From CAWIJJ01 sp963836405 (GTDB taxonomy: Bacteria; Acidobacteriota; Terriglobia; Bryobacterales; Bryobacteraceae), in NCBI GenBank assembly GCA_963836405.1, contig CAWIJL010000016.1, positions 1 through 64,000 on the forward strand: a stretch of DNA of 64,000 nt, written 5' to 3'. Made by a program: the position numbers and the translations under genes. Positions within the stretch are counted from its first letter, which is position 1. The number at the start of each line of letters is the position of its first letter. The notes under the pieces are model-generated. The model ran no database searches and had not been told where the DNA came from. It worked only from the letters and a program-made list of their open reading frames with translations. Positions 39,203 through 48,360 of the stretch are shown one piece after another.

Positions 39203-40807
39203 ATGAAATGGTGGCTGGCTCTGCTTGCGGCGGCCGGCGCGCTGGCTCAGGGTCCGCCCGAAGCGAGCATCAGCGGCACGGTTCGAGATGGCGGCACGGG
39301 CGGTCCTGTGGCAAGAGCGCAGATCGCACTCATCGCGCAGGTCACCCAACGCCCTGTCGAGCCGCGCCAGACGGCGGCCACGGACGCGGACGGCCGCTAC
39401 ACGTTCACCGGCCTGGTTCCCGGGCAATACCAGATTCGCGCGGGCGGCGGCGGTCTTGTGGGCGATGCGAAGACCGTGAAGGTGAGCGAAGGTGAGAGAG
39501 TAACCGGCGTGGACTTCCGGCTGCTTCGCTATGCCGCCATTTCCGGCTCGGTGACGCAGGGGAAGAAGCCGGCCCCCGGCGTGAACGTCTGCCTGGTGAA
39601 CCGCGTCTACTCGTTCGGTGTGCTACGAAATGTCCTGACCGCCTGCCGTCCGGCGGACGCAAATGGCGCCTACGAGCTGAATATCGTGCCGGGACGCGGC
39701 GTTCTGCTGATGGCCCGCGCCACGGTTGCCGCCAGCGATGCCGCGTCGGCGCTTGCGGAAGAGATTGCGGAACGCCCTCCGGTTCCGGCCACCGTATACT
39801 ACCCCGGCACGCCCGCGATCCGGGCGGCCGAAGCGCTGGTGCTGAGGCCGGGCGAGGTCCGCGAGCACCTGAACCTGGAGTTGCGTCCGGAGTCGAATCT
39901 CTGCGTGGCGGGCACGGTGCAGTGGAAGGATCCCGAGCCGCTTGAATTCTCCCTGTTGGAGGCGGAGCCCGTCACTGGAACGGCTGCCATGGTGCACGGT
40001 CCGGGCCTCATTCCAGAGGACCGCAAGTTCCGCATCTGCAATCTCCATCCCGGCGACTATCGCCTTACCGTTCTGTCTCGCGAGGCTCCTCCCGGTGCGC
40101 CGCTGATGGCTTTTTTGGGCGTCGCGGACTTGAACCTGACGGAAAAGGACATCACGGGCCTGGTGATTGCGCCGGAGCCGTCCTTTACGGTTCCGGGCGA
40201 AGTGGTCTGGGAAAAGGAGACGCCCGCAAGCGGTGAGGCGCGCTACCTCAACGTCGTCGCCTTGCCGGTAGGTCGTATGCCTTACCGCGGCGAGTACTCG
40301 CCGGAGCGGCCCCAAATTCCCGGCACGTTCCGGCTGGAAAACCTGCGCGCGGCCGAGTACCAACTTTCTTTCCAGGGCATACCGGCGGGCGCGTACCTGA
40401 AGGACGTGTCCTTCGGCGGGCACAGCATTCTCCATGAAAGCTTCCGCCCCGCGGCGGCATCGGGGGTGGGCGTGCTTCGCATCGTGCTCGCCCGCGATGC
40501 CGGCACGGTTTCGGTCCAGGTCGAGAATGCGGAAGGCAAGCCGGTCCAGGGTGCGAACGTGGTCTTGATGCCGGCCGGCGTCGCGTCGGAAGCCGCCCTG
40601 GCCGGCAGCCTGGCGTTCGGACAGTCCGGTGCGGAAGGGGTTTGGACTAGCGCATTGATCGCTCCGGGCAAATATCGCGTTCTCGCCACCCGCGAACCGG
40701 TGGACCTGGGCTTTGAACGCGTGGCGAACCTCTGGCTCTCCTACGGCGGCGCAAAGGAAGTCGAGGTAGCGCCTGGCTCCGCGGTTTCCGTGCGTCTCCG
40801 CATGTAG
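39203..40807 (+). CDS. Secreted carboxypeptidase-regulatory-like (beta-sandwich) protein
   Basis: A 534-residue exported protein with signal peptide MKWWLALLAAAGALAQ. The N-terminal domain is a carboxypeptidase regulatory-like fold: ASISGTVRDGGTGGPVARAQ, then TDADGRYTFTGLVPGQYQIR. Similar segments recur later (YAAISGSVTQGKKPAPGVNV, ANGAYELNIVPGR, VSVQVENAEGKPVQGANVVL with GKYRVLATREP), so at least three such beta-sandwich modules stand in a row. Members bind ligands or act as scaffolds on the cell surface and often sit beside large secreted proteins in acidobacteria. It follows the Asp-box protein by 9 bp. Confidence 0.82.
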   Translation: MKWWLALLAAAGALAQGPPEASISGTVRDGGTGGPVARAQIALIAQVTQRPVEPRQTAATDADGRYTFTGLVPGQYQIRAGGGGLVGDAKTVKVSEGERVTGVDFRLLRYAAISGSVTQGKKPAPGVNVCLVNRVYSFGVLRNVLTACRPADANGAYELNIVPGRGVLLMARATVAASDAASALAEEIAERPPVPATVYYPGTPAIRAAEALVLRPGEVREHLNLELRPESNLCVAGTVQWKDPEPLEFSLLEAEPVTGTAAMVHGPGLIPEDRKFRICNLHPGDYRLTVLSREAPPGAPLMAFLGVADLNLTEKDITGLVIAPEPSFTVPGEVVWEKETPASGEARYLNVVALPVGRMPYRGEYSPERPQIPGTFRLENLRAAEYQLSFQGIPAGAYLKDVSFGGHSILHESFRPAAASGVGVLRIVLARDAGTVSVQVENAEGKPVQGANVVLMPAGVASEAALAGSLAFGQSGAEGVWTSALIAPGKYRVLATREPVDLGFERVANLWLSYGGAKEVEVAPGSAVSVRLRM

Positions 40808-40880
40808 CCGCTGCGTTGGCCCAACCAAGAAAAGGTGCAGGTGACTTGACTTTAGCGGTGCCGGGGAAGAACATTCGGGC

Positions 40881-43301
40881 ATGCTCGACGATTTGCGCTT
40901 TGGCGTTCGGATGCTGGCCCGGTCGCCCTGGTTCACCCTGGCGGCCGTGGTGTGCATGGGGATCGGAATCGGAGTGGCCACTTCGGTTTTCAGCCAGATG
41001 GGCGACATGGTCTGGCGCGATACGCCGGGGGTGAGCCGGCCCGAGACGCTGCTGCGGTTTCAAATTCCCGTTTCGTTCCCGGAATTCGAGGAGTATCGGG
41101 ACAAGAGCGGCGTGTTCCAGTCGCTCGCAGCTTACGCGGCGCCAGTGCCGTTCGTGGTTTCCGTGGGTAGCCGGACGGAGCGGGTGTGGGGACACCTGGT
41201 GACGCCCGACTATTTTTCCGTGCTGGGTGTGCCGGTGCAATTCGGACCCGGCACCACGGCCGTAATCAGCCATCGCCTCTGGCAGTCGCGCTTCGGTGGC
41301 GACCCGCAACTGTTCGGGCGGACGGTGCGGATCAACGGACGCCCGGTGACCATCGCGGGAGCGGCCCCCCAAGGCTTCCTGGGGGCGTCGCCGATGCTCT
41401 CGGTGGCGGACGTCTGGATGCCCGTGACGGTGGAGCCGGCCGCCGTTCCGGAGTTGCAGGGGAACCTGCTGCACGACCGCAATGAGCCGCGCTTTCAATT
41501 GATTGGCGCCCTGAAGCCGGGAATCGGCACGGAACGGGCGGAAGCCGCGCTCGACGCCATGGCGCGGCAGTTCGAGATCCTCCGCAACGCGCCCAACCGG
41601 AATCGGCCAGAGCGCCGGATCACGCTGCTGCCAGGAGGACGCCTGCTTCCCATACGGGACCAGGACATGGCTCTGGTTGTGGGGCTGCCCGCACTTCTGG
41701 TGGGGCTGATTCTGCTGATGGCGTGCACCAACATCGCCACCATGCTGCTCTCCCGCGCCGCCTCCCGGCGACGGGAGTTCGCAGTGCGCCTCGCCCTGGG
41801 AGCGAAACGGGGGCGGCTGGTACGCCAGCTCATGACCGAAAGCCTCCTCATCGCGCTGCCGGGGGCCGCGCTCGGATGCCTGCTGGCGTGGTGGCGGAGC
41901 ACCCAGATGGATACAATCACCGCGGTGATGCCGACCTTCATTCACATGGAAATGAAATTCGACTGGAAGGCGGGGCTGGTGGCCACAATTCTGGCAATGG
42001 GTGCCGGTATGCTGGCCGGGCTGATCCCGGCGCTGCATGCTACCCGCATCGACATTTCCCCGGGTCTGAAGCCCTCGGACCCTCCGCGCCGGCGCTGGCT
42101 GGGCTGGCTGAACCTGCGCAACGTGCTGGTTTTGCAACAGGTTACGGCCGCCATGATCCTGCTGCTGGTGACCGGATTCATCACCATGGGGATCCAGAAG
42201 GCGAACACAGTGCATCTCGGATTTGAGGCGCGCGGCCTGCATCTTGCGGCCGTTGACCCGCAGCGCGACGGCTACTCGCGCGCCGAGGCCGAAACGTTTT
42301 TCGCGGCACTGCCGGAGCGCATCCGCAGGATACCTGGCGTGGTGGCCGCAGGCTTGACCAAAACCGCGCCGGACGCCCTGCTTTCCGGCGGCGACGTCAT
42401 GACGGCCAAGATCGAGATGCTGGGCGGTCCCAAACAGGTCAGCCGCTTCGAGCAGAGGCTGGTGGGTATCGGGTTTCTCGAAACCTTTGGGCTGCCGGTG
42501 GTGCGGGGGCGGATTTTCCGGGAAGGCGACCAGAATCCGGACGTGAGCCGGATCGTGGTAAACGAATCGATGGCGCGGGAATCCTGGCCCGGCATTGATC
42601 CGATCGGGCAGACGCTCGAAGTCGAAGGCCGCAAATACGAGGTGATCGGCGTGATCGGGAATGTACAGCCTCCCATCATGCTTAAACCGCCGGCGCCGGT
42701 AGTCTACCGGGCGGCGGCGCCAGCCGATTTTGCCAGCCCGACGGCGGACGGCATCACCCTGTTGGTGCGGACCGCGCCAGGCGCGGCCACGATGATGGAG
42801 GTCCGGCGGACCATCGAGGCTACCGATTCCCGCCTGACCGTGTTTCACGTGAGCAACATGGCCGAAATTGCGGACAACATGCTGGCGCTGATGCGGGTGG
42901 GTTCGGCGATCTACGGCGGAGTGGGACTGTTCGGCCTGATACTGGCGTTGGTGGGCCTCGCCGGGGTCACGTCCTTCGCCGTGACGCGGCGGACGCATGA
43001 AATCGGCATACGCGTGGCGGTAGGGGCAAGCGCGGGGAACGTGCTGGGCCTGGTGCTTCGGGAAAGCACGGGAATCGTGGCCGTGGGAGCCGCACTCGGG
43101 ATTGCCGGCGCATTTGCGGCGTTGCAGGCGTTGAAGGCGATCTTCGTGGCGCTCTCGGACGCTACCCGGACCAGCACCACCGATCCGCTGCTGATCTTCG
43201 GCGCCCCGTTACTGCTTACCGGGCTGGCTCTTCTGTCCTGCTACCTGCCGGCGCGAAGGGCCTTGAAGATCGACCCGATTACAGCACTTCGTTCGGAGTG
43301 A
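40881..43301 (+). CDS. ADOP/MacB-like ABC transporter permease
   Basis: An 806-residue protein with the double MacB_PCD-FtsX structure common in acidobacteria. First repeat: MLDDLRFGVRMLARSPWFTL, the first helix GIGIGVATSVFSQMGD, then a periplasmic part, helices around residue 270-400 (GLILLMACTNIATMLLSRAA, RREFAVRLALGAKRGRL). Second repeat: from QQVTAAMILLLVTGFITMG to the end (EIGIRVAVGASAGNVLGLVL, LLSCYLPARRALKIDPITAL). The family is thought to move peptides, lipids or drugs, usually with separate ATPases. No ATPase or PadR gene is next to it, unlike the broken copy at 195-794. Confidence 0.9.
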   Translation: MLDDLRFGVRMLARSPWFTLAAVVCMGIGIGVATSVFSQMGDMVWRDTPGVSRPETLLRFQIPVSFPEFEEYRDKSGVFQSLAAYAAPVPFVVSVGSRTERVWGHLVTPDYFSVLGVPVQFGPGTTAVISHRLWQSRFGGDPQLFGRTVRINGRPVTIAGAAPQGFLGASPMLSVADVWMPVTVEPAAVPELQGNLLHDRNEPRFQLIGALKPGIGTERAEAALDAMARQFEILRNAPNRNRPERRITLLPGGRLLPIRDQDMALVVGLPALLVGLILLMACTNIATMLLSRAASRRREFAVRLALGAKRGRLVRQLMTESLLIALPGAALGCLLAWWRSTQMDTITAVMPTFIHMEMKFDWKAGLVATILAMGAGMLAGLIPALHATRIDISPGLKPSDPPRRRWLGWLNLRNVLVLQQVTAAMILLLVTGFITMGIQKANTVHLGFEARGLHLAAVDPQRDGYSRAEAETFFAALPERIRRIPGVVAAGLTKTAPDALLSGGDVMTAKIEMLGGPKQVSRFEQRLVGIGFLETFGLPVVRGRIFREGDQNPDVSRIVVNESMARESWPGIDPIGQTLEVEGRKYEVIGVIGNVQPPIMLKPPAPVVYRAAAPADFASPTADGITLLVRTAPGAATMMEVRRTIEATDSRLTVFHVSNMAEIADNMLALMRVGSAIYGGVGLFGLILALVGLAGVTSFAVTRRTHEIGIRVAVGASAGNVLGLVLRESTGIVAVGAALGIAGAFAALQALKAIFVALSDATRTSTTDPLLIFGAPLLLTGLALLSCYLPARRALKIDPITALRSE

Positions 43302-43347
43302 GAAGGCGGCTTAACCGATCTGTCACGTCTGTTAAGCTAATCCATTG

Positions 43348-43842
43348 ATGACCGTAGACGAAATAAGAGAGCTCATCCTTCTGGCGTCGGAAACCGGTGT
43401 GGCCGAACTGGAAGTGCAGCGCGGTGAAAATCGGGTTCGGATCCGGCGCGCTTCGTTCGCGACGTCCCAGGAGATCGTGGTGAACCCCACCTCTTATGCG
43501 GCTCCCGCTCCGGTCCCGGCAGCGGCAGCTATCGGCGCGGCCGCGCCCGCAGCGGCGCTCGAAGCCAGCGAAAAGCCTGAAAAGCCGGTGGCGGACCCGA
43601 ATCTCGTGCTCGTCAAGTCCCCGATCGTCGGCACCTTTTATGAGAGCCCGTCGCCGGGCTCTGCCGTTTTTGTGAAGCCCGGCGAACGAGTGCAGCCCGG
43701 CAAGGTCCTGTGCATCATCGAGTCCATGAAACTCATGAACGAGATCGAGGCGGAGGTCTCCGGCGTGCTCGAAAGCAAGCTCGTCATGAACGGACAGCCG
43801 GTGGAGTACGGGGAGGCGCTGTTTGCCATCCGTACGGTTTAA
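43348..43842 (+). CDS. accB: Biotin carboxyl carrier protein of acetyl-CoA carboxylase
   Basis: A 164-residue BCCP. The C-terminal lipoyl/biotinyl domain carries IIESMKLMNEIEAEVSGVLE with the biotinylated lysine at K128; an Ala/Pro-rich linker (about residues 50-80) separates it from the N-terminal helix MTVDEIRELILLASETGVAE. It shuttles CO2 between the biotin carboxylase and the carboxyltransferase. A TTG stands directly before the ATG, but the ATG at 43348 is the usual start. Its 3' end overlaps accC by 20 bp. Confidence 0.95.
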   Translation: MTVDEIRELILLASETGVAELEVQRGENRVRIRRASFATSQEIVVNPTSYAAPAPVPAAAAIGAAAPAAALEASEKPEKPVADPNLVLVKSPIVGTFYESPSPGSAVFVKPGERVQPGKVLCIIESMKLMNEIEAEVSGVLESKLVMNGQPVEYGEALFAIRTV

Positions 43843-45175
43843 GAAAGTCCTCATCGCGAACCGCGGGGAGATCGCGGTGCGCGTGATCAGCGCCTGCCGC
43901 GAACTGGGAATCGAAACGGTAGCGGTCTATTCGGAAGCGGACCGCTACAGTTCGCACGTGCGTTTCGCGGACCAGGCCATCTGCATCGGGCCGGCCAAGA
44001 GCGCACGCAGCTACCTGGACGTCGCCTCCATCATCAGCGCGGCCGAAATTACGAATGTCGATGCGATTCACCCCGGCTACGGTTTTCTGAGCGAAAACGC
44101 CGCCTTCGCCGAGGTTTGCGAGGCTTCACGGCTGGTCTTCATCGGACCGAAGCCGGAGGTGATCCAGTTGATGGGGGTGAAGGAGCGCGCCCGCGCTTTC
44201 ATGCGCGAGATGGGCGTGCCGGTACTGCCTGGATCCCCGGGCGTACTGAGTACGCCGGAAGAAGCGCTGGAATTGGCTGAGTGCGTCGGATACCCGGTCA
44301 TCCTGAAGGCGTCGGCCGGCGGCGGCGGGCGCGGCATGCGGGTGGTGCAGAAGGCCGATGAACTGGCCTCGCTGTTCGCTCAGGCACAGCAGGAGGCGGG
44401 CGCGGCGTTCGCTTCCGCCGATGTTTACCTCGAGAAATACATTCCGGCGCCGCGTCATATCGAGTTTCAGGTGCTGGCGGACGAGGAGGGCAACGTCGAG
44501 ATTTTGGGTGAGCGCGAGTGCAGCATCCAGCGGCGGCACCAGAAACTGCTGGAGGAATCGCCGTCGCCGGCCGTAACGGACCAGCAGCGCGAGGAGATTT
44601 CGACCGTGCTGCGCAAGGCCATGTCCGCGGCGGGTTACACCAATGCCGGCACAGTCGAGTTCCTGATGGACGAAACCGGCAAGCTGTATTTCATCGAGGT
44701 GAACGCACGCGTGCAGGTGGAGCATCCGGTCACTGAATTCGTCACCGGCGTGGACATCGTGAAGGCCCAGATCCGGATCGCGCAGGGCGAAAAATTGACG
44801 GATATCCTGGTCGGGCCCGTGGAAATGCGCGGCCACTCCATCGAGTGCCGCATCAATGCGGAGAACCCGGATACGTTTGTGCCTTCCCCGGGCAGGATCA
44901 CGGGATTTCACGTGCCGGGCGGCATCGGCGTGCGCGTGGATACGTGGGCGTATACCGACTGCGTCGTGCCGCCGTTTTACGATTCGCTGCTGGCCAAGCT
45001 GGTGACCTACGGCAACGATCGCGGCGAAGCCATCCGGCGCATGCAGCGGGCGCTTGGCATGTTCATTGTGGAAGGAATTTATACGTCGATTCCGCTGCAT
45101 CAGAAGATAATGGCGGATCCGGATTTTCAAGCCGGGAATTTCGACACGAATTTCATCAAACGCTTCGGGAAGTAG
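43823..45175 (+). CDS. accC: Biotin carboxylase of acetyl-CoA carboxylase
   Basis: A 450-residue ATP-grasp enzyme that carboxylates the biotin on BCCP, the first step of fatty acid synthesis. Conserved elements are KVLIANRGEIAVRVISACRE, HPGYGFLSENA, KASAGGGGRGMRVV (ATP loop), ECSIQRRHQKLLEESPSP and EVNARVQVEHPVTE. The start is a TTG at 43823 with GGGAGG six bases upstream, inside the accB gene; other starts downstream would cut conserved sequence. accB and accC form the usual pair, and accA and accD are not here. Confidence 0.95.
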   Translation: MPSVRFKKVLIANRGEIAVRVISACRELGIETVAVYSEADRYSSHVRFADQAICIGPAKSARSYLDVASIISAAEITNVDAIHPGYGFLSENAAFAEVCEASRLVFIGPKPEVIQLMGVKERARAFMREMGVPVLPGSPGVLSTPEEALELAECVGYPVILKASAGGGGRGMRVVQKADELASLFAQAQQEAGAAFASADVYLEKYIPAPRHIEFQVLADEEGNVEILGERECSIQRRHQKLLEESPSPAVTDQQREEISTVLRKAMSAAGYTNAGTVEFLMDETGKLYFIEVNARVQVEHPVTEFVTGVDIVKAQIRIAQGEKLTDILVGPVEMRGHSIECRINAENPDTFVPSPGRITGFHVPGGIGVRVDTWAYTDCVVPPFYDSLLAKLVTYGNDRGEAIRRMQRALGMFIVEGIYTSIPLHQKIMADPDFQAGNFDTNFIKRFGK

Positions 45176-45214
45176 GGCGCGGCACGTCTTGCGGCCCGGC
45201 GCGAAGGAGTCCAG

Positions 45215-46723
45215 ATGACCAGAAGAGAACTGCTGGGATCGGCGGCGCTGCCTTTTTTGGCGCGCGCGGCCACGCCCGAAAAGCCCAACATCGTTTACAT
45301 GTACGCGGACGACCTCGGCTATGGCGACGTCTCCTGCTACGGCGCCCGGCGCGTGCGCACTCCGAATATCGACCGCATGGCCGCCTCCAGCGTGCGCTTT
45401 ACCAATGCCCATTCGCCTTCGGCCACCTGCACCCCGTCGCGTTACGCGCTGATGACCGGCGAATACGCCTGGCGGCAGAAGGGCACGGGGGTTCTGCCGG
45501 GCGATGCGTCCCTGATTGTCAAACCCGGACGCTACACTTTGCCGGCGATGTTGCAGAAGGCCGGATACGCGACCGGTGCAGTTGGAAAATGGCATCTCGG
45601 GCTGGGAGACGGCAATCTCGACTGGAACGGCGAGATCCGTCCAGGACCGCTCGATGTCGGGTTCGACTACTGCTTCCTGCTGCCCGCCACCGGCGACCGG
45701 ACCCCGTGCGTCTTCGTCGAAAACCGGCGCGTGGTCGGACTCGACCCGAAGGACCCGATCACGGTGGCGTACGACAAACCGGTAGGCAACGAGCCGACCG
45801 GAGCCGCCAATCCGGACCTGCTGAGGATGCGGCCCAGCCACGGGCACGACAACACGATCGTGAACGGCATCAGCCGCATCGGATACATGAGCGGCGGCAA
45901 AGCGGCGCGCTGGGTGGATGAGGACATCGCGGACACGCTCACCTCGAAGGCGGTGTCGTATATCGAGCGGCAGCCGAAGGGCAAGCCGTTCTTCCTGTAT
46001 TTCGCCACGCACGACATCCACGTGCCGCGCGTTCCCAATCCGCGGTTCGTGGGCAAGAGCGGAATGGGCCCGCGGGGCGATGCCATCGTGGAACTGGACT
46101 GGTCCGTGGGTCGGATCCTCGATACCCTCGAACGTCAGGGGTTGACGCGCAACACGCTATTCGTCTTTTCAAGCGACAACGGTCCCGTAGTGGACGACGG
46201 CTATCAGGACCGGGCGGTGGAACTGCTGGGCGATCACAAGCCGGCGGGACCGTATCGCGGCGGCAAGTACAGCGCCTACGACGGCGGCACGCGCGTGCCG
46301 TTCCTGGCGCGCTGGCCGGGCCGCATCAAACCGGGCGTGTCGAACGCGCTGCTGAGCCAGATCGACCTGCTCGCTTCCTTGTCCACCCTCACGGGCCAGG
46401 CGCTTCCGGCCGATGCCGCGCCCGACAGTTTCAATGTGCTGCCGGCGCTGCTGGGAGAGTCGCGAACCGCCAGGGAAAGCCTGGTGGAGCACGCCGGGGC
46501 ACTGTCGTTGATCTCCGGCGACTGGAAAGTCATCGAAGCGCACGGCGGCGCCAAGCGCAACCTGACCGGCAACGAACTCGGCAACGATGCGCAGCCGCAA
46601 CTGTTTCACTTGAGCGTGGACCCCGGCGAAAAGGAAAACGTGGCGAGCCAGAACCCGGAGAAGGTCGAGGAACTGCTCGCCACGCTCGGCCGCATGCGCG
46701 CGGCGGGACGCACGCGGCCGTAA
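45215..46723 (+). CDS. Type I sulfatase (arylsulfatase-like)
   Basis: A 502-residue alkaline-phosphatase-fold sulfatase. The activated-cysteine motif CTPSR gives C72 as the site of formylglycine formation. Metal-binding residues appear in MYADDLGYGDVSCYG, HGHDN and FSSDNGPVV; GKWHLGLG is the second signature. The N-terminus (MTRRELLGSAALPFLARA) resembles a twin-arginine signal, so the enzyme is probably exported. Such enzymes remove sulfate from organic sulfate esters, often of polysaccharides; substrate unknown. SD AAGGAG stands five bases before the ATG. No anaerobic or aerobic formylglycine-generating enzyme is in the window. Confidence 0.92.
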   Translation: MTRRELLGSAALPFLARAATPEKPNIVYMYADDLGYGDVSCYGARRVRTPNIDRMAASSVRFTNAHSPSATCTPSRYALMTGEYAWRQKGTGVLPGDASLIVKPGRYTLPAMLQKAGYATGAVGKWHLGLGDGNLDWNGEIRPGPLDVGFDYCFLLPATGDRTPCVFVENRRVVGLDPKDPITVAYDKPVGNEPTGAANPDLLRMRPSHGHDNTIVNGISRIGYMSGGKAARWVDEDIADTLTSKAVSYIERQPKGKPFFLYFATHDIHVPRVPNPRFVGKSGMGPRGDAIVELDWSVGRILDTLERQGLTRNTLFVFSSDNGPVVDDGYQDRAVELLGDHKPAGPYRGGKYSAYDGGTRVPFLARWPGRIKPGVSNALLSQIDLLASLSTLTGQALPADAAPDSFNVLPALLGESRTARESLVEHAGALSLISGDWKVIEAHGGAKRNLTGNELGNDAQPQLFHLSVDPGEKENVASQNPEKVEELLATLGRMRAAGRTRP

Positions 46724-46732
46724 GTCGGAGCG

Positions 46733-47803
46733 TCAGGCCGCGGCGGATGCCGTCCCTTCTCGCTCTTTCGTCTCTTCGCGCTCTTTAAAGAAGAGCAGCC
46801 CGGCGCGGGCGGCGTCGAAGTCCACCGTGATCCGGTCGCCTTCCTGTAGCTGCCCGGTGGCGATCAGGTTGGAAATCGGCGATACCAATTTCCGCTCGAT
46901 AGCCCGTTTCAGGTGCCGCGCCCCGTAGCGCGGATCGGTGCCTTCCCGCAGCAGCAGGACGCGCGCGCCCGCGCTCACCTCGAGCCCGATGCGACGTGAC
47001 GCGGTGGCTTGCATCAGGCGCGTGCGCACCTGTTCGAGTTCAAGGTCGAGGATGCGCTGCAATTCGTTCTCGCCGAGAGGGCGGAACGTCACGATGCTGT
47101 CCAGCCGGTTGAGGAACTCCGGGGTGAAGCGGCGCCGCGCGGCCTCCACTCCGGCGCGCGACATCTTCCCGTTCACCTCTTCCTGCCCGAGCGCCGGCTG
47201 ATTGAAGCCCAGCTTCGGCCGCACGATGGACTCCATCTCGCCCGCGCCCAGGTTGCTGGTCAGCACGATAATGGCGCGGGAGAAGTCCACGTGACGGTTG
47301 TCGCCCAGCGTGAGCGAGGCCTTGTCCAGAATTCCGAGCAGCAGGTTCCATAGCGCGTCGCTCGCTTTCTCCACTTCATCGAACAGCACGAAGCTGAGCC
47401 TCAGCTTTTCGGTATGGAACTGATCCAGGTTCTCCTGGCAGAGCAGCGGGCGCGTCTCCCTGTGGCCCAGGTATCCGGGGGGCGAGCCGACCAGCTTGGC
47501 GATCTCGTGACTGTGCTGGAACTCCGCGCAATCGATTTTGAGTAGCGCGCGCGGATCTCCGGCGAGGCTTTCGGCGAGCGCTTCCACGGTCCGCGTCTTA
47601 CCGGAGCCGGTGGGCCCGAGAAACAGCAGGCTTCCTACAGGGCGCGCCGGGTTGGACATCCCGGCCAGGAAAGTTTGATAGAGCCCGACCACCTGGCGAA
47701 TCGCTTCGTCCTGACCGACGATCTGGCAGCGCAGGTCCCTTTCCAGCGCCTCGGCACCCTTCCCCATGATTGTGGGATCCAACAACATCCTCGGTGTTGC
47801 CAT
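46733..47803 (-). CDS. Single-domain Clp/HSP100-like AAA+ ATPase
   Basis: A 356-residue AAA+ protein resembling only the second ATPase module of ClpB plus the small C-terminal domain. It has Walker A FLGPTGSGKTRTVEALAE, GYLGHRETRPLL (pore-like region), Walker B FVLFDEVEKASDALWN, sensor 1 VLTSNLGAGEM, arginine finger FTPEFLNRLDSIV and sensor 2 PRYGARHLKRAIERK. There is no N-terminal domain, no middle domain and no first ATPase module, so it is not ClpB itself. It may be a stand-alone unfoldase or regulator; the role is unknown. GGAGG lies before the ATG, and the divergent cupin gene is 113 bp away. Confidence 0.88.
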   Translation of the reverse strand: MATPRMLLDPTIMGKGAEALERDLRCQIVGQDEAIRQVVGLYQTFLAGMSNPARPVGSLLFLGPTGSGKTRTVEALAESLAGDPRALLKIDCAEFQHSHEIAKLVGSPPGYLGHRETRPLLCQENLDQFHTEKLRLSFVLFDEVEKASDALWNLLLGILDKASLTLGDNRHVDFSRAIIVLTSNLGAGEMESIVRPKLGFNQPALGQEEVNGKMSRAGVEAARRRFTPEFLNRLDSIVTFRPLGENELQRILDLELEQVRTRLMQATASRRIGLEVSAGARVLLLREGTDPRYGARHLKRAIERKLVSPISNLIATGQLQEGDRITVDFDAARAGLLFFKEREETKEREGTASAAA

Positions 47804-47916
47804 TGCCGTTCCCTCCTGATTAGTTGGACGGCGGAAGCGCGGTGGGAATTGTAAAGGTTTGTGTTGGATTTCGTCTAAAAAGCCCCTGTAGGATTAAAAA
47901 GCGATAATAGTGGCTT

Positions 47917-48360
47917 ATGATCATCGCCGATCTCACGCAAATTGCCGGGCGCACGTACCCGGCGCGGCGCCGAACGCAGAATCTGGTGGGCGGCATGAGC
48001 CCCATCCAGGCGGAGAATTTCTCCATGGGCCACGTCACGCTCGATCCGGACGGCGGACAGGTGCCCTGGCACAATCAGCAACAGGAGGAGATCTATTTCA
48101 TCGTGGAAGGCGAAGGCGAGATGTGCCTGGGCGAGGAGCGGCGGGCCGTCTCCGCGGGTCAGGCCGTCTACATTCCACCCACCATTTTTCACCAGTTGAC
48201 CAATACCGGCTCCGCGCCGATGCGGATGATCTACTGCTACGGCCCGGCGGGCGACGTGGCCCACTGGCGGCAGGAACTCGAAGGCACGCTGCCCCGCGCC
48301 GGAATGGAGGCTCCGCCGCTGCCTGACGGGGCGCGGCCGCAGTGCACGGAGAAACCATGA
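47917..48360 (+). CDS. Cupin-domain protein
   Basis: A 147-residue single-cupin protein. The two histidine-bearing cupin motifs are seen as VPWHNQQQEEIYFIVEGEGE and VYIPPTIFHQLTNTG. The first half (MIIADLTQIAGRTYPARRR) looks like the N-terminal strand of small sugar- or metal-binding cupins. It overlaps the next oxidoreductase gene by 4 bp, so the two probably act in the same pathway, such as sugar or polyol breakdown. Confidence 0.85.
   Translation: MIIADLTQIAGRTYPARRRTQNLVGGMSPIQAENFSMGHVTLDPDGGQVPWHNQQQEEIYFIVEGEGEMCLGEERRAVSAGQAVYIPPTIFHQLTNTGSAPMRMIYCYGPAGDVAHWRQELEGTLPRAGMEAPPLPDGARPQCTEKP

Noticed and set aside
40813..40823. GTTGG-C-CCAAC inverted repeat after the carboxypeptidase-regulatory-like gene
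   Set aside because: The arms are five bases around one base and no T-run follows, so a terminator cannot be claimed. The gap 40808-40880 holds nothing else that I can support.
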